Positions 8,164 to 14,697 of a stretch of 33,132 bases of DNA are shown here, one piece after another (position 1 is the stretch's first letter; each line of letters opens with the position of its first letter). The notes under the pieces were generated by a model. That model made no database searches, had not been told where the DNA came from, and saw nothing but the letters and a program-made list of their open reading frames with translations. Made by a program: the position numbers and the translations under genes. The stretch comes from Intrasporangium_A sp039812505 (GTDB lineage Bacteria > Actinomycetota > Actinomycetes > Actinomycetales > Dermatophilaceae), in the NCBI RefSeq assembly GCF_039812505.1, contig NZ_JBDIAQ010000025.1, positions 1 to 33,132 on the forward strand. The letters are read 5' to 3'.

Positions 8164-9752
8164 GCAAGCCACCGGCCGGCTCGCCGAAGGCGACGGCGTA
8201 CGAGTGGATCGACGCGAACCGAGGCGCCTGGTCGGACTGGCACCAGCACATCTGGCACCTGGCCGAGCCGGCCTGGCGGGAGCACGAGTCGGCGGCGTGG
8301 TACGTGGCGCGGCTGCGCGCCGAGGGGTTCGACGTCGAGGCGGGGTCGGCAGGCATGCCCACGGCGTTCTGCGCCACGTGGAGCAACGGCAGCTCGGGAC
8401 CGACGCTGCTGACCTACGCGGAGTACGACGCCGTCCCCGGCAACTGCCAGGCCCCCGCCCCGCACGAGGCGCCCCGCGCGGGACTCGGGCCCGACGCGCC
8501 GGGACACACCGACCCGCACTCGGCCCTCGGTATCGCCACCCTGACCGGACTGCTCGCCACCAAACGAGCCATGACCGAGCACGGTGTCGCCGGGACGCTG
8601 CGCTATACCGGCGAGCCCGCGGAGAAGATGCACGGGTCGAAGGTCGTGCACGGGCTGCGCGGCTACTACGACGACGTCGACGCGATCGTCAGCTTCCACC
8701 CCTTCTACATGCTGCCGTTGTGCAACACCGCCCGATGGGACACCCAGTGCGGCGCCTACTTCTCGCGGGTCTACACGTTCGTGTGCGACGAGCCGCAGAC
8801 GTGGCAGTCCGGCGTCAACCCGAACTCGCCCATCCCGGCGTCACATTCGGCGGCGCGAGCTCCCGGGGCCAACATCGCGCTGATGCAGATGTATGCCGCC
8901 TCGCGGGCCATGCACGACGCCATGCTGCCCAGCGTGGGTGGCTGGAGCCTGTCCGATGCGATCCTTTCGTCGGGGCAGGCGACCGCCGACAACCTCCCGC
9001 CGCGCATCGCCCGGATCCAGTACGCGTGGCGCACGCCCGACGTCGAGGCGGCCGAGCGCGTCCTCGAGGTGCTGGACCGCAACGCCCAGCATGCGGCGGC
9101 GGTGGCGCACTGCCGCCTCGAGAGCGTCTGGGTGGCACGGTCCCGACCCGGCCTGACCAACCACGCACTGAGCGACGCGCTCTACCGCAACCTGGCCGGT
9201 GTCGGTGCGCCCGTGCTGGGGCCCGACGCGGTCGACGCGGCCAGACGGATCCAGCAGGCGCTGGGGCTCGATCCGATGGAGGCACCTTTCCTGCCCGAGT
9301 GCGAGTCACTGATCACGCCGAGGGATGCGGAGCTGGCCATCAGGGCGCAGCTGCCGGGCTGGCAGCGCAACTGGACCAGCGACGACTACGTCGAGATGAC
9401 CCACTACGCGCCGACCGTCCGCTTCTACGTGGCGCGCCCTGCGTTGCGGCCGCCGCCCGGGGGTGGCCCCTACCCGGCGTGGGCCATGAACGCGCTGGGC
9501 GGCATCCCTTCCGCGATCGACCCCACCATCGAGGTGGCCGGCAAGACGGTCGCCGGCACGTTCGTGGACCTCCTGCTCGACGCCGGGCTGCGCGAGCGGG
9601 CCAGGGCCGAGTTCGTCGAACGGTCGAAGGAGTCCGGGCTCGCGCCCCTGCTGCCCGCGGACTTCGAGCCACCCGTCGACCTGCCGTGGCCGGAGTACGT
9701 GCGTGACCGGGACGGCACCCGGCGCTGGCTCGGTGCCGGCGCCCACGGCTGA
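8160..9752 (+). CDS. M20-fold amidohydrolase-like protein (AbgB-related) with altered metal site
   Basis: A 530-residue protein whose layout matches M20 peptidases of the aminobenzoyl-glutamate hydrolase (AbgB) type: TLLTYAEYDAVPG (83-94), GHTDPHSALG (115-124), YTGEPAEKMHGSK (149-161), ASHSAA in the dimerisation region and AGKTVAGTFVDLLLDAG near the end. Several expected ligands differ: the HGCGH-type Cys is Asp118, the second Glu of the EE pair is Lys156, and the C-terminal His aligns with Asp454. The open frame is intact and well conserved-looking, so this appears to be a divergent subfamily and not a broken gene. GTG 8160 overlaps the preceding stop by 4 bp, implying translational coupling. 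It is the last gene of the operon and converges on the ureohydrolase gene with a 27-base gap. Substrate unknown. Confidence 0.85.
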   Translation: MSKPPAGSPKATAYEWIDANRGAWSDWHQHIWHLAEPAWREHESAAWYVARLRAEGFDVEAGSAGMPTAFCATWSNGSSGPTLLTYAEYDAVPGNCQAPAPHEAPRAGLGPDAPGHTDPHSALGIATLTGLLATKRAMTEHGVAGTLRYTGEPAEKMHGSKVVHGLRGYYDDVDAIVSFHPFYMLPLCNTARWDTQCGAYFSRVYTFVCDEPQTWQSGVNPNSPIPASHSAARAPGANIALMQMYAASRAMHDAMLPSVGGWSLSDAILSSGQATADNLPPRIARIQYAWRTPDVEAAERVLEVLDRNAQHAAAVAHCRLESVWVARSRPGLTNHALSDALYRNLAGVGAPVLGPDAVDAARRIQQALGLDPMEAPFLPECESLITPRDAELAIRAQLPGWQRNWTSDDYVEMTHYAPTVRFYVARPALRPPPGGGPYPAWAMNALGGIPSAIDPTIEVAGKTVAGTFVDLLLDAGLRERARAEFVERSKESGLAPLLPADFEPPVDLPWPEYVRDRDGTRRWLGAGAHG

Positions 9753-9779
9753 CCGGCCCGGCCCGAGGACCGCCGACGG

Positions 9780-10811
9780 TCAGTCGCCCCCACCGGGCTG
9801 CAGGTACTGGCCGGCCGGGCCGGTGGGACGGTCGATGCCCTGGCGCTGGGCCGTCCAGAGGGAGAGCACCTCGTAGGCCACGTGTGCCGCCGCGATGCCG
9901 GTCACCTCGGCGTGGTCGTAGGCGGGGGCCACCTCGACGATCTCGGCGCCGACCAGGTTCAGCCCCTGCAGGCCCCGGATGGTGTTCAGCAGCTCCCGGC
10001 TGGTCAGTCCGCCGGCCTCCGGGGTGCCGGTGCCGGGCGCGGCCGACGGGTCCAGCACGTCGATGTCCACGGACAGGTAGACCGGGGCCGCGCCGAGGCG
10101 TTTGCGCATCCGCCGGACGATCTCCGGCACCGAGGTGAACTGGTAGTCGTCGGTACGGATGATCTGGAAGCCCAGCACCTCGTCGTCGGTCAGGTCCTGC
10201 TGCCCGTAGAGCGGTCCGCGGATCCCGATGTGCAGACACCGCTCCAGGTCCAGCAGGCCCTCCTCGCTGGCCCGTCGGAAGGGCGTGCCGTGCGTGTACG
10301 GCGCGTCCATGTAGGTGTCCCACGTGTCCAGGTGGGCGTCGAAGTGCAGCACCGCGATCTTGCCGTGGGTACGCGAGACCGACCGCAGGTTCGGCAGAGC
10401 GACGGTGTGGTCCCCGCCGAGCGTGAGCAGCCTGGCGCCGTCGGCCCGCAGCGCGTCGGCACCGGCCTCGATGGCCGCCAGGGCGTCGACGATGTTGAAC
10501 GGCGTCACCCCCAGGTCGCCGCAGTCGGCAACCTGCTGGTCGGTCAGGGGCTGCATCGCGGTGGCCTGGTTGTAGGGGCGCAGCAGCCGCGACGACGCTC
10601 TGATGTGCGCCGGCCCGAACCGCGCCCCCGGACGGTAGCTGACTCCGGAGTCGAACGGGATGCCGACCACCTTCACGTCGATCGGGGCGCCCGGCCGGGC
10701 CGCCTCGACCTCCTCCAGGCGCGGCAGCAGCCCGAAGGTCGGTGGCCCGGCGAAGCGCGGGCGCTTGCTGTAGTCGGCCGGGCCGAGGGCCGGCTGTGGG
10801 GTCTCGTTCAT
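9780..10811 (-). CDS. Ureohydrolase: agmatinase/guanidinobutyrase-type
   Basis: A 343-residue arginase/agmatinase-family enzyme that splits a guanidino group into urea and an amine using two Mn ions. The metal ligands are all present: His135 in GGDHT, Asp158, His160 and Asp162 in HFDAHLDTWD, Asp249 and Asp251 in SVDIDVLDP. RFAGPPTFGLLP near the start and PYTHGTPFRRASEEGLLD (171-188) are marks of the agmatinase subgroup that contains guanidinobutyrase and guanidinopropionase. ATG 10811 is chosen because family similarity begins within a few residues; the frame stays open for 143 codons upstream but there crosses a tandem repeat and the bS22 gene. It converges on the M20 gene. Agmatine, 4-guanidinobutyrate and 3-guanidinopropionate are all possible substrates; the AruI-like neighbour favours guanidinobutyrate. 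Confidence 0.9.
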   Translation of the reverse strand: MNETPQPALGPADYSKRPRFAGPPTFGLLPRLEEVEAARPGAPIDVKVVGIPFDSGVSYRPGARFGPAHIRASSRLLRPYNQATAMQPLTDQQVADCGDLGVTPFNIVDALAAIEAGADALRADGARLLTLGGDHTVALPNLRSVSRTHGKIAVLHFDAHLDTWDTYMDAPYTHGTPFRRASEEGLLDLERCLHIGIRGPLYGQQDLTDDEVLGFQIIRTDDYQFTSVPEIVRRMRKRLGAAPVYLSVDIDVLDPSAAPGTGTPEAGGLTSRELLNTIRGLQGLNLVGAEIVEVAPAYDHAEVTGIAAAHVAYEVLSLWTAQRQGIDRPTGPAGQYLQPGGGD

Positions 10812-10887
10812 GTCAGGCACCAATCCCGATCGGCTCGATCCGGTCCGGGTGCCGACCTCGCGCGACCACGGGGCGGAGCAGGCCGGG

Positions 10888-10947
10888 TCACGATGCTCAC
10901 CCTCACGATGCTCACCCTCACGATGCTCACCCTCACGACGCTCACCG
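10888..10947. repeat. 15-bp tandem repeat, 4 copies
   Basis: Units begin at 10888, 10903, 10918 and 10933. The first three are identical (TCACGATGCTCACCC); the fourth has two changes. The array lies in the 361-base gap between the ureohydrolase start and bS22, 77 bases upstream of the ureohydrolase ATG. Read on the minus strand it would encode a five-residue Glu/His/Arg/Gly repeat, but that frame is outside the likely gene. Confidence 0.9.
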
Positions 10948-11039
10948 CGCCACCCGGACGACTTCGGCTCACCATATCGGCTCGGCTGCCCGGGCCCCAG
11001 TGGTCGGGCGCGTGCGGCCCGGAGCCGGGCGATGTGGGT

Positions 11040-11045
11040 TAGGCT
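11040..11045 (+). promoter_or_regulatory. -10 box of the bS22 promoter
   Basis: TAGGCT is the same hexamer as in the promoters at 3333, 11458 and 20388. It would give a leader of about 120 bases before bS22, containing the three 17-bp repeats. Confidence 0.45.
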
Positions 11046-11063
11046 GGGGCCTCGGCTTGGCTC

Positions 11064-11114
11064 TTGGAGTTCGACTTCTCTTGGAGTTCGACTCTTCTTG
11101 GAGTTCGACTTTCC
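11064..11114 (+). repeat. 17-bp tandem repeat, 3 copies, in the presumed bS22 leader
   Basis: Units start at 11064, 11081 and 11098 and share the 12-base core TTGGAGTTCGAC with variable last five bases (TTCTC, TCTTC, TTTCC). The array lies between the bS22 -10 box and its start codon, so it would be transcribed as part of the leader. Confidence 0.9.
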
Positions 11115-11172
11115 GTGAAGGACGGGTGGTCGACGCAGGTCGGCACACACCGTCAACGGATCGAGGACAACG

Positions 11173-11271
11173 ATGGGCTCTGTCATCAAGAAGCGCCGCA
11201 AGCGGATGGCGAAGAAGAAGCACCGCAAGCTGCTGCGCAAGACGCGTCACCAGCGGCGCAACAAGAAGTGA
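11173..11271 (+). CDS. Small ribosomal protein bS22 (AURKAIP1/COX24 domain)
   Basis: A 32-residue, almost wholly basic protein starting MGSVIKKRRKRMAKKKHRKL. It belongs to the AURKAIP1/COX24 family, the extra small-subunit protein bS22 described in mycobacterial ribosomes and found across actinobacteria. It is too short for most gene callers. The ATG at 11173 has GAGG 7 bases upstream. The M. tuberculosis counterpart (Rv0500B) lies next to the BldC-like gene and before galE2; here the galE2 side is preserved and the BldC side is separated by the catabolic island. A strong terminator hairpin follows 57 bases after the stop. Confidence 0.95.
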   Translation: MGSVIKKRRKRMAKKKHRKLLRKTRHQRRNKK

Positions 11272-11327
11272 GACGCAGCAAGAAGTGACCAGCGAAGCGT
11301 GAGCGAGCAGGCCGGGCCTGCGTCGGG

Positions 11328-11354
11328 ACGACCCCCGCCGACAGCGGGGGTCGT
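11328..11354 (+). terminator. Hairpin terminator after bS22
   Basis: ACGACCCCCGC (11328-11338) pairs perfectly with GCGGGGGTCGT (11344-11354) around the 5-base loop CGACA. Only two further T bases follow, so it is a GC-rich, U-poor terminator. Confidence 0.75.
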
Positions 11355-11385
11355 TGCATGTCCTGGGGTCGTTGCATGTCCGGGA
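11350..11385. repeat. 18-bp direct repeat, 2 copies
   Basis: GTCGTTGCATGTCC(T/G)GGG-like units start at 11350 and 11368; the first 14 bases are identical. They begin inside the right arm of the bS22 terminator and are followed by two looser copies of a CTGCCTGTCCGG element up to about 11415. Confidence 0.7.
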
Positions 11386-11434
11386 GCCTGCCTGTCCGGC
11401 GTCTGCCTGTCCGGGAACGCGAGACCCGGCGTGG

Positions 11435-11463
11435 TCGGACCACCCAGTTCGGCTGGGTAGGCT
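11435..11463 (+). promoter_or_regulatory. Promoter of the epimerase-acyltransferase pair
   Basis: TCGGAC (11435-11440), a 17-base spacer and TAGGCT (11458-11463). The leader to the ATG at 11513 would be about 43 bases and contains the AAGG ribosome site. Confidence 0.5.
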
Positions 11464-11512
11464 CAGGGGGCGGGCGCGCACCCGTGACGTGTGGTTGGCA
11501 GGAAGGTGGCAG

Positions 11513-12559
11513 ATGGCCAAGGTCGTGCTGATGACAGGAGTGTCGCGCTACCTCGGTGGCCTCTACGCCCGTCGGCTGTCGGCCGACCCGTCGGTCGAGC
11601 GGATCCTGGCCGTCGACGTCGTGCCGCCCCCGCACCCGATCGGCCGCGCCGAGTTCGTCCGGGCCGACATCCGCAACCCGATGATCGGGCGGATCATCTC
11701 GCAGGCGGGCGTGGACACCGTGGTGCACATGAACGTCATCGCCACGCCGAAGGACACCGGGGGCAGGGCCACGCAGAAGGAGATCAACGTCATCGGCACG
11801 ATGCAGCTGCTCGCCGCGTGCCAGAAGGCCGACTCGGTGCAGCGCCTCGTCGTCAAGTCGACCGCCGGGGTCTACGGGTCCTCCCCGCGCGACCCCGGCG
11901 TGTTCACCGAGGACATGAACCCGAAGGTCATGCCGCGCACGGGATGGAGCAAGGACTCGGTCGAGGTCGAGGGCTACGTCCGAGGCTTCTCCCGGCGTCG
12001 CCCGGACGTCGAGATCAACCTGCTGCGGTTCGCCAACGTGGTCGGGTACGGCATCCGCACCGCCCTGACCGACTACTTCTCCCTACCGGCGTGGCCGGTC
12101 CCGATGGGGTATGACGCCCGCTTCCAGCTCGTCCACGAGTCGGACGAGACCGAGGCCATGGTGCGCGCCACGACCGGGCCGCCCATCGGCATCGTCAACG
12201 TGGCCGGTGACGGCTACGTCACGTTGCTGCAGTGCGCCGCACTCGTCCGGCGCCCCATCGTGCCGGTTCCGCTGCGGTCCGGGGGCATGCTGGGCACCGT
12301 CATCCGGCAGACCGGGATGGCCGACTTCTCGGCCGACCAGCTGTCGTTCCTGGCCTTCGGCCGCGGGCTCGACACCACGCGGATGCGCTCGGTCCTGGGG
12401 CTCGACCCGGGCTACACCACTCGCGCCGCCTTCGACGACTTCGCGCGCCGGCTGAAGCGCTCCGTGCCGCTGGCCGAGCCGGTGGCCGGGACCGTCAGCA
12501 GCGCCGCGGCCGGCACGGTGGCCGCCATCTCGCGGGTCTTCGAGAGGATCGACTCATGA
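11513..12559 (+). CDS. NAD-dependent epimerase/dehydratase-family protein (GalE2-like)
   Basis: A 348-residue extended short-chain dehydrogenase. It begins MAKVVLMTGVSRYLGG, a variant of the TGxxGxxG nucleotide-binding motif. The usual YxxxK is not obvious: the expected region reads RTGWSKDSVEVEGYV, with Trp-Ser-Lys where Tyr-x-x-x-Lys is normally found, so catalysis as a true sugar epimerase is doubtful. The M. tuberculosis homologue in the same place is GalE2 (Rv0501). ATG 11513 is chosen for the GGAAGG site 7 bases before it and because the nucleotide motif starts at once. The stop overlaps the acyltransferase start (ATGA), which points to a shared envelope or lipid-linked role. Substrate unknown. 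Confidence 0.85.
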   Translation: MAKVVLMTGVSRYLGGLYARRLSADPSVERILAVDVVPPPHPIGRAEFVRADIRNPMIGRIISQAGVDTVVHMNVIATPKDTGGRATQKEINVIGTMQLLAACQKADSVQRLVVKSTAGVYGSSPRDPGVFTEDMNPKVMPRTGWSKDSVEVEGYVRGFSRRRPDVEINLLRFANVVGYGIRTALTDYFSLPAWPVPMGYDARFQLVHESDETEAMVRATTGPPIGIVNVAGDGYVTLLQCAALVRRPIVPVPLRSGGMLGTVIRQTGMADFSADQLSFLAFGRGLDTTRMRSVLGLDPGYTTRAAFDDFARRLKRSVPLAEPVAGTVSSAAAGTVAAISRVFERIDS

Positions 12560-14181
12560 ACGAGCCGGACAAGACGACCGGTCGGCGCACCCGACCCGAG
12601 GGGGAGGGCCCCTTCGCGGCCGGTGCGGCGCGGGCGAGCGGAGAGCGCCGCCGCCGGGTCGGTACCCCCCTGATCACCTCGACCGATCCGGTCGAGGTCA
12701 GTCCCGCACGCCGCACCGCCGCCGACCGTCCGCCCCGCTCAGCCCAGTCCGCCCCCGCCCCGTCCGAGCCGGCACCGGAGCCGACCACCACGCCGGCGAA
12801 GGAGTCGCGACCGCCGGCCACCGCACGGCCCACCCGGTCCTCGCGCAGCACACCGTCGCATCGCACCCCACCGTCGCGGGGGGCGTCGACCCGGTCCGCA
12901 CCGGTCCGCAGCACATCGCCGCGGGCAGGTGCGTCGGCACGCCAGGCGGAGGGACGACCGGGCGTCCAACGGCCGACGCCCGGAGCGGCGGGCCGGCCCG
13001 AACGCACCGAGGCGGGCGCGCCCACCCCGGCCCGGCCCAGCCGGGCCCGGATGCGCAGCCAGGCGGCCGGGTCCGGTGACCGGGCCAAGCTGCGGTCGGT
13101 GCCGCCGCTGGAGTCGGCCCGACCGGAGCCGGAGCAGGCGGCCGCTGCGCGGTCCGGGTCGTTGCCGAGCGCGGCGCTGGCCACCGCCGCCGCACAGGTC
13201 ACCGGGACCGCGGAGAAGCTCGTCACCAAGCTCCTCGAGGCCACCGACACCTCCACCAGCATCCGACCCAGGCCGGCCGAGATCGTCGAGCTCGGGGTCA
13301 ACGTCCTGCGCGCCGCGTTGACGGGCGCGGGTCTTCCGGCCGACCAGATCGAGCGGGAGATCGCCGGCACGCTCGCCTATGTCCGCCGCCGCCTCACCGG
13401 CGAGGTGGACGTCGACGAGTTCGGGTTCGACGAGGACTACACCCTTCACATCCACCTGCCGTTGCTCCGGCCGCTCTACCAGCGCTGGTTCCGGGTCGAG
13501 GTCCAGGGCGTCGAGAACATCCCCGCCACCGGCGGAGCGCTCGTCGTCGCGAACCACTCGGGCACGATCGCCCTCGACTCGCTGCTCACCCAGGTCGCGG
13601 TCCACGACGAGCACCCCCAGCACCGGCACCTGCGGATGCTCGGGGCCGACCTCGTCTTCTCGACCCCCTTCCTCGGCATGATGGCGCGGCGGTCCGGCTC
13701 GACGCTCGCGGCCAACTCCGACGCCGAGCGGCTCCTCGGCAAGGGCGAGCTCGTCGGGGTGTGGCCGGAGGGCTTCAAGGGCGTCGGCAAGCCGTTCAGC
13801 GAGCGGTACAAGCTGCAGCGCTTCGGCCGCGGCGGCTTCGTGGCCGCCGCCCTGCGCTCGCGCGTCCCGATCGTGCCGTGCTCGATCGTCGGGGCCGAGG
13901 AGACCTACCCGATCATCGGCAACATGCCCGCGGTCGCCCGGCTGCTCGGGGTGCCCTACGTGCCGATCACCCCCACCTTCCCGTGGCTCGGCCTGCTCGG
14001 GCTCGTCCCGCTGCCGAGCAAGTGGCTCATCGAGTTCGGCGCCCCGATCGACACGGGATCGCTCGGCCCGGAGGCCGCCGACGACCCGATGGTCGTCTTC
14101 GACCTGACCGACCAGGTCCGCGAGACGATCCAGCAGACGCTCTACAGCCTGCTCATGCAGCGCACGTCGGTGTTCGTCTGA
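12556..14181 (+). CDS. PlsC-type lysophospholipid acyltransferase with long disordered N-terminus
   Basis: A 541-residue protein. Residues 1 to about 210 are low-complexity (Pro, Arg, Ser, Ala, Thr) and probably disordered. The C-terminal two thirds is a glycerolipid acyltransferase domain: VVANHSGTIALDSLL carries the catalytic His with Asp seven positions on, FSTPFLGMMARRSGS follows, then GVWPEGFKGVGKPFSERYKL and VPIVPCSIVGAEETYPI. The H-x6-D spacing differs from the classic HX4D but fits the MGAT-like branch that includes mycobacterial Rv0502, as I recall it. It probably transfers an acyl chain to a lipid or polyol at the membrane. The start overlaps the epimerase stop by 4 bp. The tail has no extra start with a good ribosome site, but a shorter product starting inside the disordered part cannot be excluded. 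Confidence 0.87.
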   Translation: MNEPDKTTGRRTRPEGEGPFAAGAARASGERRRRVGTPLITSTDPVEVSPARRTAADRPPRSAQSAPAPSEPAPEPTTTPAKESRPPATARPTRSSRSTPSHRTPPSRGASTRSAPVRSTSPRAGASARQAEGRPGVQRPTPGAAGRPERTEAGAPTPARPSRARMRSQAAGSGDRAKLRSVPPLESARPEPEQAAAARSGSLPSAALATAAAQVTGTAEKLVTKLLEATDTSTSIRPRPAEIVELGVNVLRAALTGAGLPADQIEREIAGTLAYVRRRLTGEVDVDEFGFDEDYTLHIHLPLLRPLYQRWFRVEVQGVENIPATGGALVVANHSGTIALDSLLTQVAVHDEHPQHRHLRMLGADLVFSTPFLGMMARRSGSTLAANSDAERLLGKGELVGVWPEGFKGVGKPFSERYKLQRFGRGGFVAAALRSRVPIVPCSIVGAEETYPIIGNMPAVARLLGVPYVPITPTFPWLGLLGLVPLPSKWLIEFGAPIDTGSLGPEAADDPMVVFDLTDQVRETIQQTLYSLLMQRTSVFV

Positions 14182-14213
14182 GCCTGGCCGGGCGCGCCCA
14201 GCCGAACCCGGCC

Positions 14214-14253
14214 CAGCCGGGCCCGCAGCGTTCCAGCCGGGCCTGCAGCACTC
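14214..14253. repeat. 20-bp direct repeat, 2 copies
   Basis: Two adjacent units begin CAGCCGGGCC at 14214 and 14234 and share GCAGC five bases from the end; a partial copy (CAGCCGAACC) precedes them. They lie in the 140-base gap after the acyltransferase. No function is apparent. Confidence 0.6.
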
Positions 14254-14308
14254 GACGGGGCCGTTCGGGCGTCCGGGGGCGCTACCGGGGACCCGAGGGG
14301 CCGCTGCG

Positions 14309-14314
14309 TAGAGT
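14309..14314 (+). promoter_or_regulatory. -10 box for the glutaredoxin-like gene (leaderless)
   Basis: TAGAGT ends 7 bases before the ATG at 14322, the spacing expected when transcription starts at the start codon. No ribosome site is present. Confidence 0.5.
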
Positions 14315-14321
14315 CGCCGGT

Positions 14322-14558
14322 ATGAAGACCCGCATCCTGCTGCTCGGTCGCGACGGCTGCCACCTGTGCGACGAGGCCCGAGCCGTCATCGAACGGGTCG
14401 CCGCCGATCTCGGGGTCGGCTGGGAGGAACGGTCCATCGACGAGGACCCCCGCTGGACGGCGCAGTACGCCGAGCAGATCCCGGTGACCTTCGTCGACGG
14501 TCGCCAGCACGACTTCTGGCGGGTCGACGAGGCGCGGCTGCGACAGGCCCTCGGGTGA
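14322..14558 (+). CDS. Glutaredoxin-family protein
   Basis: A 78-residue thioredoxin-fold protein with the redox motif CHLC in LLGRDGCHLCDEARAV, the cis-proline in EQIPVTFVDG, and a short C-terminal helix. It belongs to the small glutaredoxin-like group (DUF836) found upstream of hemA in actinobacteria (Rv0508 in M. tuberculosis). The sequence and spacing suggest its own leaderless transcript; the stop lies 49 bases before the Rex operator, so it is probably not part of the rex-hem operon. Its partner is unknown. Its position beside the redox sensor Rex and the heme genes suggests a thiol-redox role in the cytoplasm. Confidence 0.9.
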   Translation: MKTRILLLGRDGCHLCDEARAVIERVAADLGVGWEERSIDEDPRWTAQYAEQIPVTFVDGRQHDFWRVDEARLRQALG

Positions 14559-14605
14559 CCCTCGGGTCGACGCGGGTCCACGCCGTGGTACGGCGGCCCG
14601 CTCGC

Positions 14606-14635
14606 TTTGTGCCGGTCTTCACAAACGTCTAGCCT
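14606..14635 (+). promoter_or_regulatory. Rex operator overlapping the rex-hem promoter
   Basis: TTGTGCCGGTCTTCACAA (14607-14624) matches 16 bases, ignoring the free centre, of the known Rex site TTGTGAANNNNTTCACAA except for AA to CC in the left half. Flanking T and A at 14606 and 14625 extend the symmetry. Its left half doubles as a -35 box (TTGTGC); 17 bases on lies a -10 box, TAGCCT (14630-14635). Rex bound here would cover the -35, so the operon should be repressed when NADH is low and released when NADH rises. Confidence 0.8.
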
Positions 14636-14697
14636 GAACAGGTCCCCAGTGCTCCGCGCTCACCGAGCGCCTATGTGAAAGGAGCCGGTGAGCCCGC

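Noticed and set aside
9753..9779. Terminator between the convergent M20 and ureohydrolase genes.
   Set aside because: The 27-base gap is GC-rich but has no convincing stem-loop.
807..10811. Mobile element or prophage carrying the catabolic island.
   Set aside because: No integrase, transposase, tRNA, terminal inverted repeat or flanking direct repeat was found.
10812..11240. Upstream extension of the ureohydrolase frame.
   Set aside because: It would cover the 15-bp repeats and run antisense through bS22; family similarity starts only at the ATG at 10811.
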